This document shows, one piece after another, positions 23,690-35,400 of a stretch of DNA of 64,000 nt. The notes under the pieces are model-generated. The model did no database searches, was not told the origin of the DNA, and saw nothing but the letters and a program-made list of their open reading frames with translations. The DNA lies in the NCBI GenBank assembly GCA_009363875.1, contig CM018697.1, positions 1,240,001-1,304,000 on the forward strand, given 5' to 3'. This DNA is from Mikania micrantha. Taxonomy: Eukaryota; Streptophyta; Magnoliopsida; Asterales; Asteraceae. Each line of letters begins with the position of its first letter. The first letter of the stretch is position 1. Made by a program: the position numbers and the translations under genes.

Positions 23690-26243
23690 ACAAAACATAA
23701 TCAAATATCAGGCTCTTGATCCATGACCCTTCCTCTTGACATTCCACGTCTCTTCCTCTTTGACTTGACTGTTGACTCGACCGATTGGCAGGGTGACTGT
23801 TTTGCTGGCTATTGACTTGACTTGATTGCTGAGTACATTGACTTAACTGTATAACATACAAAACCATAAATGAGATTTAGAAGTGGACTTGATTGCAGTA
23901 AAGTAATATTATAAGATTGAAATGTATCTGTTGTTGAGTTGTTTTCCTAGGCCTGCCCATTGGTCTTTTAGCAGGAGATTCAGAAATGGACTTTGAAGTG
24001 CACTTCCTCTTGTTATGGCCCCTTCCCCCACAATTACCACAAGTCATCACAACTCCATGCTTTGTAAGTCTCCCTGGTTTTTTAGGATCTTCATGTGGAT
24101 CTATTTTCCTATTCTTCTTCGGCCTACCAGGAGCTACTTTTATTGGTGGGGGATTTAATGGACAATTTACAGAAGGCCAATATTTTTCACTAGGCAATGG
24201 AGGAATGGTCCACTTATAAGACTTCATGTATGTTTCCTTGTGGTAACACTCATCAACAAACTCCTCAGCATTCTTACCTAAAAACCCAGCCACAGCACAA
24301 ACATGTTTACATGGAATGCCTGTTAAATCCCATTTTTTGCATGTGCAAGTCCTGTTAAGCAAATCTACAGAAACATCATCAAACTCCCTAACTTGGAATA
24401 CCTCAAATGATGAAGGATACACCTCACACTTATAAGCTTGTTGTTTGTTCTTATCTACCTTCATTTGTATCTTAGGGCATACATGAACATCTTTTTTCAA
24501 CGTTTCATACTTCTTATTGGTTAGTCTAGTCATTATTGAAAGTCTAATGTCTTCTAACATGTGAATTAAATGCTTTGACCTGGAATTGATGATAAAACCA
24601 TTGAAGGTTTCTGCCATGTTGTTCACTATAACATCACATGTTGTTTTAGTATCCAAAAAACACCTTGAAAAGCACTTAGGATTATGTTTAAGTAAATGCT
24701 CAACAGCATCAACATTTATGCTCTTCATGTCTTCAATAGCTTGATTGTAATCAGCCTCACAATATGATCTACATGCTTTCCAAAATAGCTCCGTAAATCC
24801 TCACCTTTGAAAGTTTTATGCCAGTTTGCATATATGTGTCTTGCACAGTTTCTATGTTCTGCATTTGGCCATATCAAACACACGGCATTTAACAATCCTT
24901 GCATACAAGTTAACAGGTTGTGTAAGTTAAGTACTACATCAATACTTGCATAAAAACAAATTAATTTACCTTTTTGTTGGTCAGAAATGAGTGTCGAGTT
25001 ACTTCCACCATCATTTATCTCCAAACATTTCAATAACTCACTCATAAACCATTCCCAGCTTTCACTATTTTCACCCTCAACCACTGCCCATGCTAGGGGA
25101 TACATTTGGTCATTAGCATCCCTCCCTACAGCAGTTAACAACATGCCACCCATAAAAGTCTTTAAGAAACAACCATCTAGGCACAATACTTTCCTGCAAC
25201 CTGTCATAAAGCCCCTTTTGACTCCATCAAAACAAACAAATAATCTGCAAAATGTTTCAATTTCCTGATCTCCGTAACCTGGTGGAGCTGGCACATGAGG
25301 TGCAATCTGTTTGTTCATCTACATTTGGGACATGAGGTGTGTACTTCTTGCCTCGAATGTCATCATCTTCACTTTCACCGGGAGATAAAACATCACCATC
25401 TGATTCCTCATAACTACTATAACCACCAACATCACCTTCAATAATTTCAGCTTCTCTGTTTCCCTTCAGGCACTCCTCAACCAAAATCTTCCTAGATCTA
25501 CTATCTTCCTCAGTAACTTTTTTAACAGCTTTAAGTGATTCTACAAACTCATCATCATCTTTATCTGAACCATATGTACTTACCTCTTCGGTTTCATCAT
25601 CATCAGACCCAAACCTAGATCCTTCAACTTCATAAGTATTATCTTCACTATCAGAATCTCCCTCTAGATCAGAACCATCCTTATCAGTTGGTGATATTGT
25701 AAGTCTTCTAGCAGTAGACTTAGTAAATACCTTAAATGGTGAACTAGGGCTTCCACATACTTTATCACTAGCTATAGTTGGTGGTGTGGGAAGCCTTCTA
25801 GCTGCAGACTTAGTCATGTGACATACTGGTAGACTACAGGGTTGGGCTTCTGAATGGGCTTGGGCTAATGGTGTAGTCAGCTTATGCTCAGGTCCGATTG
25901 TTGATGGGGAAGGTTGCACTTCTTGGAAAACAGGTTCTGGAAGTGGTCCCTGATGAACAAACACATCAACAAAAGGCCATAAATGAACCTTTCCAGCCAT
26001 TTCACTAACTTCTTTATCACTTACTAACTTCTTCATGACTATATGTACAGTATTCAACCAATACATATGAAATTTCTTGCTTTTGTATTGACCAGTTTCC
26101 ATTACATAGTCAACAAGCTCAAAGAAAGAAAGTTTATCAATATCATTACTGATCAATTTCGATTCACCTCCAACATAATTAAAGCGGGGATGAACTGCAT
26201 GGATAGCACCTCCATACCAGAGCTTGATGTTCATTTCTGTCAT
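23690..26243 (-). pseudogene. MURA-type MULE transposase, disrupted
   Basis: Start ATG at 26243. Residues ~1-100 form the plant PB1-like N-terminal domain (HPRFNYVGG); a long acidic/Ser-rich linker follows. Around 25260-25318 the frame shifts and the MuDR DNA-binding region expected here is missing, so reading resumes directly at CRKVLCLDGCFLK, which holds the first catalytic Asp. LISDQQKG holds the second Asp and is interrupted by a 72-bp GT-AG intron (about 24900-24971). Then WPNAEHRNCARHIYANWHK, a single-base frameshift near 24790, NNMAETFNGFI, a SWIM finger (CTCKKWDLTGIPCKH) and a CCHC knuckle (CGNCGGRGHNKRKC) with GRPKK and GRPRK basic motifs. A Gln/Ser-rich C-terminus lies at about 23690-23850. 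The missing domain and frameshift make it non-functional as read. Confidence 0.88.
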
Positions 26244-26369
26244 CAGATTAGGCGAATTAGGGCTACGAATATCAACGAGGAGGACGATGTGTCTTCAATT
26301 TGATCAGTCTTCAATTCGATCAGAAACGAGCTTCTATCACTCGAATTAGGGCTCTGATGTTTTTTGTGG

Positions 26370-26614
26370 AGGTTATTAATGAGATGCCATGTGTGTAAAA
26401 GAAAGAACAAAAAAGGGGAAAAAAGCCAAATCAGCAGGTGAGGTGAAAAACTCAATGCCACATCATCAAAAACTTAACAACGTTTACATTTCGTTAACCG
26501 GGGAGTGCCACAAGAAAGTATGTTGAAAGTTGGGGGTGTTGGTGAACATTTCTTCAGTAGGGAGTATTGCCGGCCAAAAGGTGAAAGTTGGGAGTGTTAA
26601 ATTCCAATAACCCT
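26370..26614 (-). repeat. MULE right terminal inverted repeat
   Basis: A 245-bp repeat, uninterrupted, ending TTCCAATAACCCT. It matches 19801-20028 plus ~22694-22710 in inverted orientation and so proves the site of the LTR insertion. The transposase start codon lies 127 bp inside it. Confidence 0.92.
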
Positions 26615-26621
26615 AAATATT

Positions 26622-27102
26622 AAGTAAATAAAAGATCATAATCATTCATATTTTATTTAAAACTTAATGGTTAAATGACTGACTGACTAATTCAAACGTG
26701 TTTTTTTAACTAAACAAACAATTCCAACATATGATCAATTCAGAGGTAACCTCTTAATGAAATCATGCACATGCATGTAATGTATAAAAGTAGGGGCGAC
26801 AAAAAAAAATACATAGAACCGAATCATATCTGGGACAAACAAACTAAACCGAATTATGAATTCTTTTTGGTTTGATTATAAGATACACAATATATTTTAC
26901 CAAAAGTGAAAACTAATATGTTGAATTTGGTTCTTACATTTTTTTAATTAAGTTTATTCGATTAAATTTGATAAATTCCCAATACCAATCTCTCAATAAA
27001 CTACTAGGCTTAAAAAAAGTAAAAAATCTAATTAGTAATAAAGATACTCAAAGACGGTTACATACAAGTGATTTAAAACGGACATCATCTGTCATCCACG
27101 GT
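26622..27102. other. Intergenic DNA upstream of PHT2;1
   Basis: AT-rich, no gene. TAGGGGCGACAAAAA at 26792 resembles the start of the TAGGGGTG hAT MITEs, but a matching right end was not found. Confidence 0.45.
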
Positions 27103-27110
27103 TATAAATA
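27103..27110 (+). promoter_or_regulatory. Probable TATA box of PHT2;1
   Basis: TATAAATA lies 315 bp before the start codon. A CA-rich leader and an A run (about 27279-27295) follow, so transcription likely starts near 27,135-27,140. An open frame in the leader starts at GTG, not ATG, and I do not count it as an upstream ORF. Confidence 0.5.
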
Positions 27111-27424
27111 CAAATTCTAGAAAAATTAAAAACAAACAGTGAGTGTGCGTTTGGGTGGTTAAGCACTCAAGCTACACAACCACCACTCATTTCAAAAGGT
27201 TCCAAATCAAAATATCCAAAATGAAATCCACCAATCAACAAACACCACAATATTCTCTCAAAAATCACCAAAATTTCAAAAAAAAAAAAAAAAAAGGTAA
27301 AATAACCTCCTCCTCCTCCAACCACCACCACTTCTCCTCCTTACACCACCACCTACCATGGCCACTGGCTAAAATTATTATCCTCTAACAAACAGCATAT
27401 TCTCCCTAAAACTAGCCACAAACC

Positions 27425-30400
27425 ATGACTACATCTTCTTACTGTTTTTCTGCAACTAGAAACCCAATCACACATTCAAACTTCTTGTTTCTTAATTCCA
27501 ATCTTTATCTACCAAAACACAGAAATCATACTGCTTTCACTCAAGAACCAAAAAAAGATTTGATTTTTAACATACCCAAATCAAGTTTTCTGTTTTCAAG
27601 CCCCAAAGGTTCCAAAATCTACCATAAATCCACACAACCATTTGCATCTTTATCAGAATCTAGTCAAAATAAAGAAAATGTTAAACAGGAAGAAGGTGAA
27701 TTGCCTGGTATGGCTCAAGCTTTCAACATATCTTCAAACACAGCTTCTGCTATATCTGTTTGCATAGCTGTGGCAGCTTTGAGTTTACCAATTTTCATGA
27801 AAACTTTAGCTCAAGGAGCGAGTTTAAAGATTAAGCTGATGTCATATGCCACACTTTTATTCGGGTTCTTCATGGCTTGGAATATTGGCGCGAATGACGT
27901 GGCAAATGCCATGGGTACATCGGTTGGGTCCGGAGCTCTAACACTCCGGCAGGCGGTGCTGACTGCAGCGGTGCTGGAGTTTAGCGGGGCGTTGTTGATG
28001 GGTGGTCACGTGACTAGCACAATGCAGAAAGGGATTCTTGTTGCTAATGTTTTTCAAGGGAAGGATTCTTTGCTTTTTGCTGGTTTGTTATCTTCTTTAG
28101 CAGCTGCTGGTACTTGGTTACAGGTAAAGATTACAGATTTTGATTCTTATCAGTTAATACTATTGTTTTTTTTCTCTTTTGGGTGGTCAAAAATGACTAT
28201 TTTAATCCCTTTGAATGCTTAATAGAAAAAATCACCTTATGATATCAGGTTGATTGAATAAAGTTGTCTGTTATGACAATTGGTAAAAGATCTTGGATCC
28301 ACCAGTAATTTAGGATAGAGTGATAGACTTAACTACCTAAAAAAAAAAAGAATCTTGGATAGACCTAAAGTACCCTTCATTTGTAGAAACAAAAAGGTAA
28401 CTATACTAAACTAGGGATGCATTTGACCTTTACTTCCAAAAAGTTGTTGACATTAGGATGTTGCTTGCAGTTGTTTCATTTTGTGATAGTGCATAATCAG
28501 GTCATAAATCTTGGATTCACCAGCATATAGGATAAATCTAAAGAACCCTTGTAAAATGTAAATCGTAGAACGCAACAGATCCTTCAGCTAAACTACGGAC
28601 CTGAAGTTGACTTTTTATGCAAGAAAAATGTTGACTGCTTAATTGGGTCTTGCTCAGATTGCATCATTTTATGATAGTGCAACCATAATAAAAATCTTTG
28701 GAATTGATTAATATTTAGAACAAATCTAAAAAGACCATATATTTTTAGAATGAAAGATTCTTAAACCAAAATAGAGACCTGCATTTGACTTCTTATACTT
28801 GAAAACTATTACCGCCCAATTTGCGGAGCATGCGTATAATGTATATATGTGCGAGACATCAATGGACAAAAGTAAAATTGCACTAATTTTAACATTATTT
28901 TACTTCTTTTGTGAAAATAACGTTAAAAGCGTTGGGATGATTAACTTCTAACAATAACTTTGAGCCGGGACTCCTTCGAAGCAATCTCTCTATTCCAACT
29001 GGGATAGGGGTAAGGTTTGTCTTCATCATTTCCCCAAGACTCTACTGAAGAATGGGAATATACCGGATAAGTTGGTTTGTTTGTTTATACATGAAAACTA
29101 TTAAGTTTTTGGGTCTTGATCAGTTTGCATCACTTTGTGATGGTAATTAGGAAGTACCCTGGTATAAAAAACGTAGAAACCATTTTCATGTAGGATAGAT
29201 CTAAGAAAACCTTTATTCCTAGAGCAAAAGAGATCCTTAAATAGGGACCTGTATTCAGTTTTTTATACAGGAAAAATGCTGACTTTTTGGGTCTTGGTCA
29301 GGTTGCATCATTTTATGGGTGGCCTGTGTCGACTACACACTGTATAGTAGGATCCATGGTTGGGTTTGGGCTTGCTTATGGTGGTCCTGGTGCAGTTTTC
29401 TGGAGCTCGTTAGCAAGGGTGACATCATCTTGGGTTATATCCCCTATTCTGGGTGCAGTGGCTTCCTTTATTGTGTACAAATGCATACGCAGGGTATGTA
29501 CAACCTACTGATGTATGAAATGAATGTATTTTTTGATCTGTTTATTCATCAATAGGTTGATTGAAACTGTGATGCATCTCCAACTGGTCAAATGGGCACA
29601 AAAAATTGTCGAATGGGCCAACGAGTTAAAAAACTACAAAAATATATTTGTTAATGCATACAACTTTAGGAATTGTTATAGTAAGAACAATCTTTTTAAT
29701 CACATTTAAAAAAATATTTGTTTATTAAAGTGAAACTTAATGCATAATGGTCATATACCTGCATCTTGGGCGCCTATCATTCAAAAACTTATATTATTAA
29801 CAGAAATTATATAGCCTTTGTAATCATAGTTGACATGCTAATTAGTTACTACACATTACAAATTTTGGTCAAAAAGTTTGCACCAAAAATTACTTGTTAT
29901 GAGTCTTGACATGTTCCCAACCTATACATTTTGCAATATCTAAGTAAAAGACTTTGAAGATGCAAGCTCTCAAGGTTTTACAAGCACCTGTATGTGTTTT
30001 TAACCAATTTATGTTATATTTTAGTTTGTTTACAGTGCTCCAAACCCTGGAGAAGCAGCAGCAGCAGCTGCCCCTGTTGCGATTTTTGTGGGAGTCACAG
30101 CAATAACTTTTGCAGCTTTTCCTCTTAGCAACAAGTTACCAATAGCAGTGGCCCAAGCCTTAGGATGTGGCACACTAGGTGCGTTTTTAGTCAACAATAT
30201 CATCCGAAAACAGCTCGGTCACCTCCTAGCAAAGTCAAAGTTAAAGTCAAAGGCAACCCATCAAGAGCCACATGAAGAGTCAGCTCCTAAAAACATTGGC
30301 TTCCTATCAGATATCGCAGGCCCCACCGGCACCCAGCTTGAAATAGTTTATGGTGTGTTTGCTGACATGCAGATTCTATCAGCCTGCTTCATGTCATTTG

Positions 30401-30858
30401 CACACGGTGGAAATGACGTGTCAAATGCAATCGGCCCGTTAGCTGCCGCTTTATCTATATTACAAGGTGGTGCCACTGGGGGTGAAATCGTAATTCCACT
30501 TGATGTTCTTGCTTGGGGGGGATTTGGGATTGTTGCAGGGCTTATGATGTGGGGGTATAGAGTGATTGCTACCATTGGGAAAAAGATTACAGAGTTGACT
30601 CCTACAAGAGGATTTGCAGCAGAATTTGCTGCTGCATCAGTTGTACTCTTTGCATCGAAACTTGGACTTCCTATATCAGCTACACATACCCTTGTGGGGG
30701 CGGTTATGGGAGTCGGGTTTGCTAGAGGACTTAATAGTGTGAGAGCAGAGACCGTTCGAGAAATTGTTACTTCATGGGTAGTTACAATTCCAGTTGGTGC
30801 ATTGTTTGCTGTGGTGTACACTTGGATTCTTACCAAGTTCATACCTCTTATTTTTTGA
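27425..30858 (+). CDS. PHT2;1: Plastid inorganic phosphate transporter PHT2;1
   Basis: Exons 27425-28123, 29302-29493 and 30025-30858, all with GT-AG borders and phase 0, encode 574 aa, close to the usual family length. Residues 1 to ~75 are Ser/Asn/Lys-rich with few acidic residues, a chloroplast transit peptide. The rest is the PHO4-type (PiT) membrane domain with its duplicated signature: GANDVANAMGTSVGSG in the first half and GGNDVSNAIGP in the second, with about 12 membrane segments and a hydrophilic loop between (KSKLKSKATHQEPHEES). PHT2;1 imports phosphate with protons across the plastid inner envelope, mainly in green tissue. No disruption seen. Intron 1 is unusual (see 28230-29301). 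Confidence 0.96.
28230..29301 (+). repeat. PHT2;1 intron 1: iterated copies of the exon-2 splice acceptor
   Basis: The intron holds tandem, diverged units that each end in a copy of the exon-2 border. The real one is TCTTGGTCAG|GTTGCATCATTTTATGGG at 29301. Earlier copies are CTTGCAG|TTGTTTCATTTTGTGATAG (AG at 28470), TCTTGCTCAG|ATTGCATCATTTTATGATAG (28657) and TCTTGATCAG|TTTGCATCACTTTGTGATGG (29123). Spacing is 187 bp, about 174 bp once the nested SINE and its duplication are subtracted, and 178 bp. Upstream parts of the units also match (GGATAGATCTAA-like words, AGGGACCTG...TTGACTTTTTAT). Each decoy diverges from the exon within ~17 bases. Confidence 0.85.
28812..29084 (+). mobile_element. 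SINE / RTE-type element with 19-bp target duplication
   Basis: A 273-bp insertion in PHT2;1 intron 1, ending GTTGGTTTGTTTG. The flanks are TTATACTTGAAAACTATTA (28793-28811) and TTATACATGAAAACTATTA (29085-29103), 18 of 19 identical. The body matches 14404-14667. Duplication length, short size and simple-sequence tail show LINE-mediated retrotransposition. No clear A or B box, so SINE or 5'-truncated RTE remains open. Confidence 0.88.
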
Positions 30859-31697
30859 TTAAAGATTCAAATGTTATTCACTTGGAGGCTCTAATAAACC
30901 CTAATAATTTTGTATTCTCTTATATTTGATATATAATTTATGATTACCTAAATTGGAAATCATCGTTTCTACGGTTTAGCATCTTTGTACTCTTAAGTTG
31001 AATGTTTTTGTTATGTTCAATCAAAATTAATGCTTCTATAACTGGGTAAGTAATGGGATGTAAGATATAAAATATTACTGAAAACTATCCGAGTCAAATA
31101 TAATATGTTTTCGTGCTTATTTTATGTACATTTTAAGTTTGTTTGTGTTACGACATATATTTTGTTCAAAAACAATTTGTGTCATATACAATATGTTTTC
31201 ATTTGATAATATAAATCTAAGTTACTCTACGTTTAGACATGCCATAACGTGCTGTAGGTAAAATTTTAGTTACTTATGAATGTACAAGCTTGGGTTATGG
31301 TTTATCCCTAACTGATCAAGTGGGTGAGATGTGATGAACATATTGAATAATTATAAAAACTGGACAACAAATGATTGATTGTCAAATTGTCAAACCACCG
31401 TCACGAATCAAACCCATTTTGATTTGTTACCCAACCCGCTTAACTTGCCTGTTCTGCATCCTGCATACATAATATTTTCTTTCCAATTTGCAAACTGTAT
31501 GTTTCCATTACTCTAATCAAAACAAACTTCCCAGACAGAAATCAGGATTTTCATATCATGACAGTTAAAACAAGCATAATAACAGATTCCAATGATTTAA
31601 AAGGTAATAAAACTAGAAAACGGGCCACAGGCACAATACAAAAGCAACTAAAGCGGTAACATTCTGCAGTACTTCATACCAGTTTCAAATTGGTCGT
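30859..31697. other. 3' region between convergent PHT2;1 and the DUF4228 gene
   Basis: Contains AATAAA-type signals after PHT2;1 (CTAATAAACC about 30890) and AT-rich DNA. Nothing else recognised. Confidence 0.5.
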
Positions 31698-32306
31698 TCA
31701 TGGAGACAGTTCTTGGATGGATGTTAAACTGGGCTCCCAGTCAGACCCCCGCCACGACTTTGACTTTTTGACCGGCACCACAAGCTTTCTGTTTGATTCT
31801 GTATGTTTCTTAACTAAGCGTCTTGACCGTTTCTCTTTTGAAACATAATATTTTGCTGAGCAAACCGAATCATCAGACTCCACATGACCCATTTCTTCCA
31901 TTGGTTTGTTCCTTTTGGCAGCATGTTTCTTTTTCAACTTCTTTAATGTTGTCAAAGGGACTAAATAGTACTTTTTTCCTGGCAATAGTAGATCTGTTCC
32001 AGATAAAACACTTTCATTAGGATTCTTGAAAACCTCGGGCTTCGCTAAACACATCCCCGGGTAATTCTTGACCAACTGAGTAACCATGACAGGATTTTGA
32101 TAAAGATCTTCGCTCCCACCCGCATGAACAACCCTAACACAAAATTCCCTTGATTTTAGGCTATTCCCAATAGAAAAGGAATCATCTTTAACCGCTTTAG
32201 GGTTTCCTGAATCTTTCTTGTCCAATGATTGGACTCCAAAGAGTGACTGCATACACCCTTTAAGCATTTCAAGAACTAAAATCCCATTGATACCAGTTCC
32301 AGTCAT
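31698..32306 (-). CDS. DUF4228 (PADRE) domain protein
   Basis: Single exon, 202 aa from the ATG at 32306; a second ATG at 32267 gives MLKGCMQSLFG, which looks more like a family start. Conserved features: CVRVVHAGG, LYQNPV, VTQLVKNYPGMCLAKPEVF, then LLLPGKKYYLVP followed by a Lys-rich stretch, and a C-terminal WEPSLTSI. The family is plant-specific, often stress- or pathogen-responsive; no biochemical activity is established to my knowledge. The N-terminal Gly/Cys-rich start may be acylated in relatives, which I cannot show here. It follows the RAY1 stop codon by only ~180 bp on the same strand. Confidence 0.85.
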   Translation of the reverse strand: MTGTGINGILVLEMLKGCMQSLFGVQSLDKKDSGNPKAVKDDSFSIGNSLKSREFCVRVVHAGGSEDLYQNPVMVTQLVKNYPGMCLAKPEVFKNPNESVLSGTDLLLPGKKYYLVPLTTLKKLKKKHAAKRNKPMEEMGHVESDDSVCSAKYYVSKEKRSRRLVKKHTESNRKLVVPVKKSKSWRGSDWEPSLTSIQELSP

Positions 32307-32486
32307 TATAAACCACAAAAAAATCGTCTTTTTCTATTAGTTTTTCTTCTTGTTGCTTTCCTCATAGCCGGCCAATTAGTTATAACCAAAGTTTTAGCAA
32401 ATACATTTTTGGAACATATCGTCACTTTGTAACCATCAACTTGCCAACAGTTAACAATGATTTCTATTCATATGAACTGTAACTCT

Positions 32487-35400
32487 TCAAAAGTAACTTA
32501 CGCGTTTGAATCTTTGCCAGCTATGTAAACACATCCTAGTGCTTGTATCATACTCCCAAAGTCCAGATGTCATCTGGCGTTCGAGTTTCTTCTGTCTCCC
32601 GCTAATCCAGTTATTATGAAGTACAAAACAACCTATATTTTTGCATGTTGATGACACATTACTTGAGTCCCATAGGTCCAGGTAGGCCCCATTTGGAAAA
32701 AGATTTCGGTCCAAGAAATGCACAGTAAGATTTGTTTCAGGTTCTTGACATGTGTCATCGTCTAGACGATATGATCCGTTTAACCCACACAATGTATCAT
32801 AAAAACTTGGTTGTTCTGAAAGATTTGATAAAGATGCATGCTTTACTACCATATTTAAAGCCGTGATTGTTGTACTGTCTGAATGAGCATAGTAAAAACC
32901 CGAGTTTAGCCGCCTAGGTAAATTTATTGGACCTGCACACAATAGTAGAATAATTTGCATTTAAGTGCTTGAAAGTAGAATATAGCGAAGAAATTCAAAC
33001 CATTTACATGTGAATGGGTCAATTCGGGTTATGCTCAATCTCTAACGGACGAACAAGTAAATTAAAAAAAAAAAACTGGCATAAAAGGAAATGGGTTGAA
33101 TGGTTCAACCCATAGTCACATGGATCATGGTACGAAAACGGGTATATGGTTTGTACATTTCTAAAATTCAGTGGGTTGAGGGGTGGGGAGGGGGAAAGTT
33201 CATTTGGAATGCCAATTCGGTACACGATATGATGTACTGTAGCTAAAACAAGTTTTCCCATTGCTTATCTTTGTAAGAGAAAATTTATTTCCAAATCATA
33301 ATTCATAAAACTAATCTAGACAGGGGTTTTGTAACCCGCTGGTTATTTGTTGACTGCACTAATCATCTCCAAAAGGTGCGAAATTGGTTTCTAGTTTGTC
33401 TGAGACACGAATTTCATCAATCATGTATACGAATCATATAATTAAAATTCGGAATTAAAGACAATTTGGAATGGCTAAAATCCTCAATCTTGATCGCATA
33501 CCACCAGCGATCGATACGATTTTGTACCGCGAACCGATACGAGCTATCTTGTACACGGATTGCGAGTGGTTTCACGTTTCTTGTAACTATGGTTCAACCA
33601 AAGTGTATTTTTGGCACATAAAAATCTCCTAAATTATATTATTTGATATATCATATTGTTATTCAAATAATATAAGTCATATTTATTGATAAACATTTTA
33701 AAGTAAAAGAAAAGGATTTCAGGCCAACCCAACTCGCTCCGAAATTTACCAAAAAAAAAAAGCACCAGTGTTGGCTCACTACCCAACCTTTACCCACAAT
33801 TTTGTCACAAAAACTAGAAAGCATACTCAACAAAATAGGATCATACCCCCTTCTATCAAAGGCAAGCGGCAAGCCTACTGTAATGCACCATCTTTTGTCT
33901 AGTTTCTTGTTACAACTTGCTATAATGCACCATCTTAATTAATTTTATTGCTAAGCTACCAATGCTGAACATCCTAAATTTAGGGAGCACTTAGAATTAA
34001 TGATTTTGACAACCCAACATGTTTATAAAAAAATACTATAATTAGGACACATTTGCATCCAATTTAGAACATAATCCATAAAAAATGTAATTTGAAGGTA
34101 TTCTACGTGATCTTGAAAGTCTAAACATTTAATCATAGTAAGTTTTATACAAATTTCTTGAAAAACAAACCTGTAATCTTGTATTCATCAGATTGAGCCA
34201 CAAAAACTGTAGGACCAAAGGTGGTAAGCAGTGGCAAAGGATTTTTAAACCAATAAACATCAACGTCACTCATTAATACGTTGTATCCCAGCTTCAGAAT
34301 TTCCAAAACTACCCTTGATTTTACTTTCGTTACCCTTTGAAAGCAACCTGTTCCAAAGTGGCAGTCATCAAAGCTGATGTTGCTTGGAGCTAGTCTATCC
34401 CTAAAAACAGGCAATCCCTACAGAAGTAACAAAGAACACAAGTTACATAATATATATTACTTCAAATATATCATGATTAAAGGGCACAAGATGGATGGGT
34501 TGTTCGGCTTAGGAAACATGTTAAACCAGATTTGAAATAAAAGAGGTCTCTACTGCTATGGGTCAAAATGATCCAGATCACTGGTAAACAATTTGTTGCC
34601 GACATTAATTGTTGTTAGAAATAATCCATGTGCTAACTATGACTAATTTATTTAAGAAAAACAGTAAAATTATAATTATATCAGAGGTTGTATACTTGTA
34701 TATGTTAAAAATAGACTTTCATAGACTTTTTACTTGTTTGACTTATTGACCCATTCAACTTTAAGTTAGTTTAGTTTAAACTCATCTGAAATTAAACACA
34801 ATACAAATCAACTCATTTAGGAGTAGATAGGTCAAAATTCCCCCCTCTAATAAAGATCCACATTTTTTGAGATGAAAAAGGTCTCTACTACTATGGGTCA
34901 AAAATGGTCCAGGTTAAGTTGACAATTGACACGTAAACACTATTTTGCCAAGCTTTTAGATGTTGTAGAAATAATTCATGTGTTAACTATGACTAACTGA
35001 TTTAAGAAAAACAATAAAATTACAATATTAACATAGTTTGTATTCGTTAAAATAGACATTCGTTGACTTTTAATTTGTTCAGCCTATTTGACACATTCAA
35101 TTTTAAGTTTTGTTTAAATGGTATGAAATAAGACAAAACATAAATCAACCCATTTAGAAGTAAACAAATTAAAATTTCCACACTAATAAAGATTCACATT
35201 TTGAATAAGCATAGAAAGGCTAACCTGCAATACACAGAAGTCGTATATTTCATCATCAAGGGCACAAACTACAAAGTTTGAAACTTGAAGGTTGTGTAGC
35301 CTACATGCCCAACTCATTAGCATATCTTTATAACTATATCCTGCAACCGCTAGTACAATTGTCTTATTGTGGTCCGCACGCATAGATAATAAAAGCTCTA

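Larger units (their letters stand above)
19801..26614. mobile_element. Mutator-like element (MULE) with nested solo LTR
   Basis: The termini are long inverted repeats starting AGGGTTATTGGAATTTAA; the right end reads TTAAATTCCAATAACCCT. Each is about 245 bp once the nested LTR is removed. Flanks are a 7-bp repeat AAATATT (19794-19800 and 26615-26621); the usual MULE duplication is about 9 bp, and AT-rich flanks make the exact limit uncertain. Inside are a GRF zinc-finger gene on plus and a MURA-type transposase on minus, facing each other. Each gene starts within ~130 bp of the inner edge of a terminal repeat, so the repeats probably act as promoters, as known for maize MuDR. Without the 2,660-bp LTR and its extra 5 bp the element is ~4.15 kb. 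Confidence 0.92.

Noticed and set aside
30348..30842. 164-codon open frame on minus inside PHT2;1 exon 3
   Set aside because: Antisense shadow of a long, conserved membrane-protein exon.
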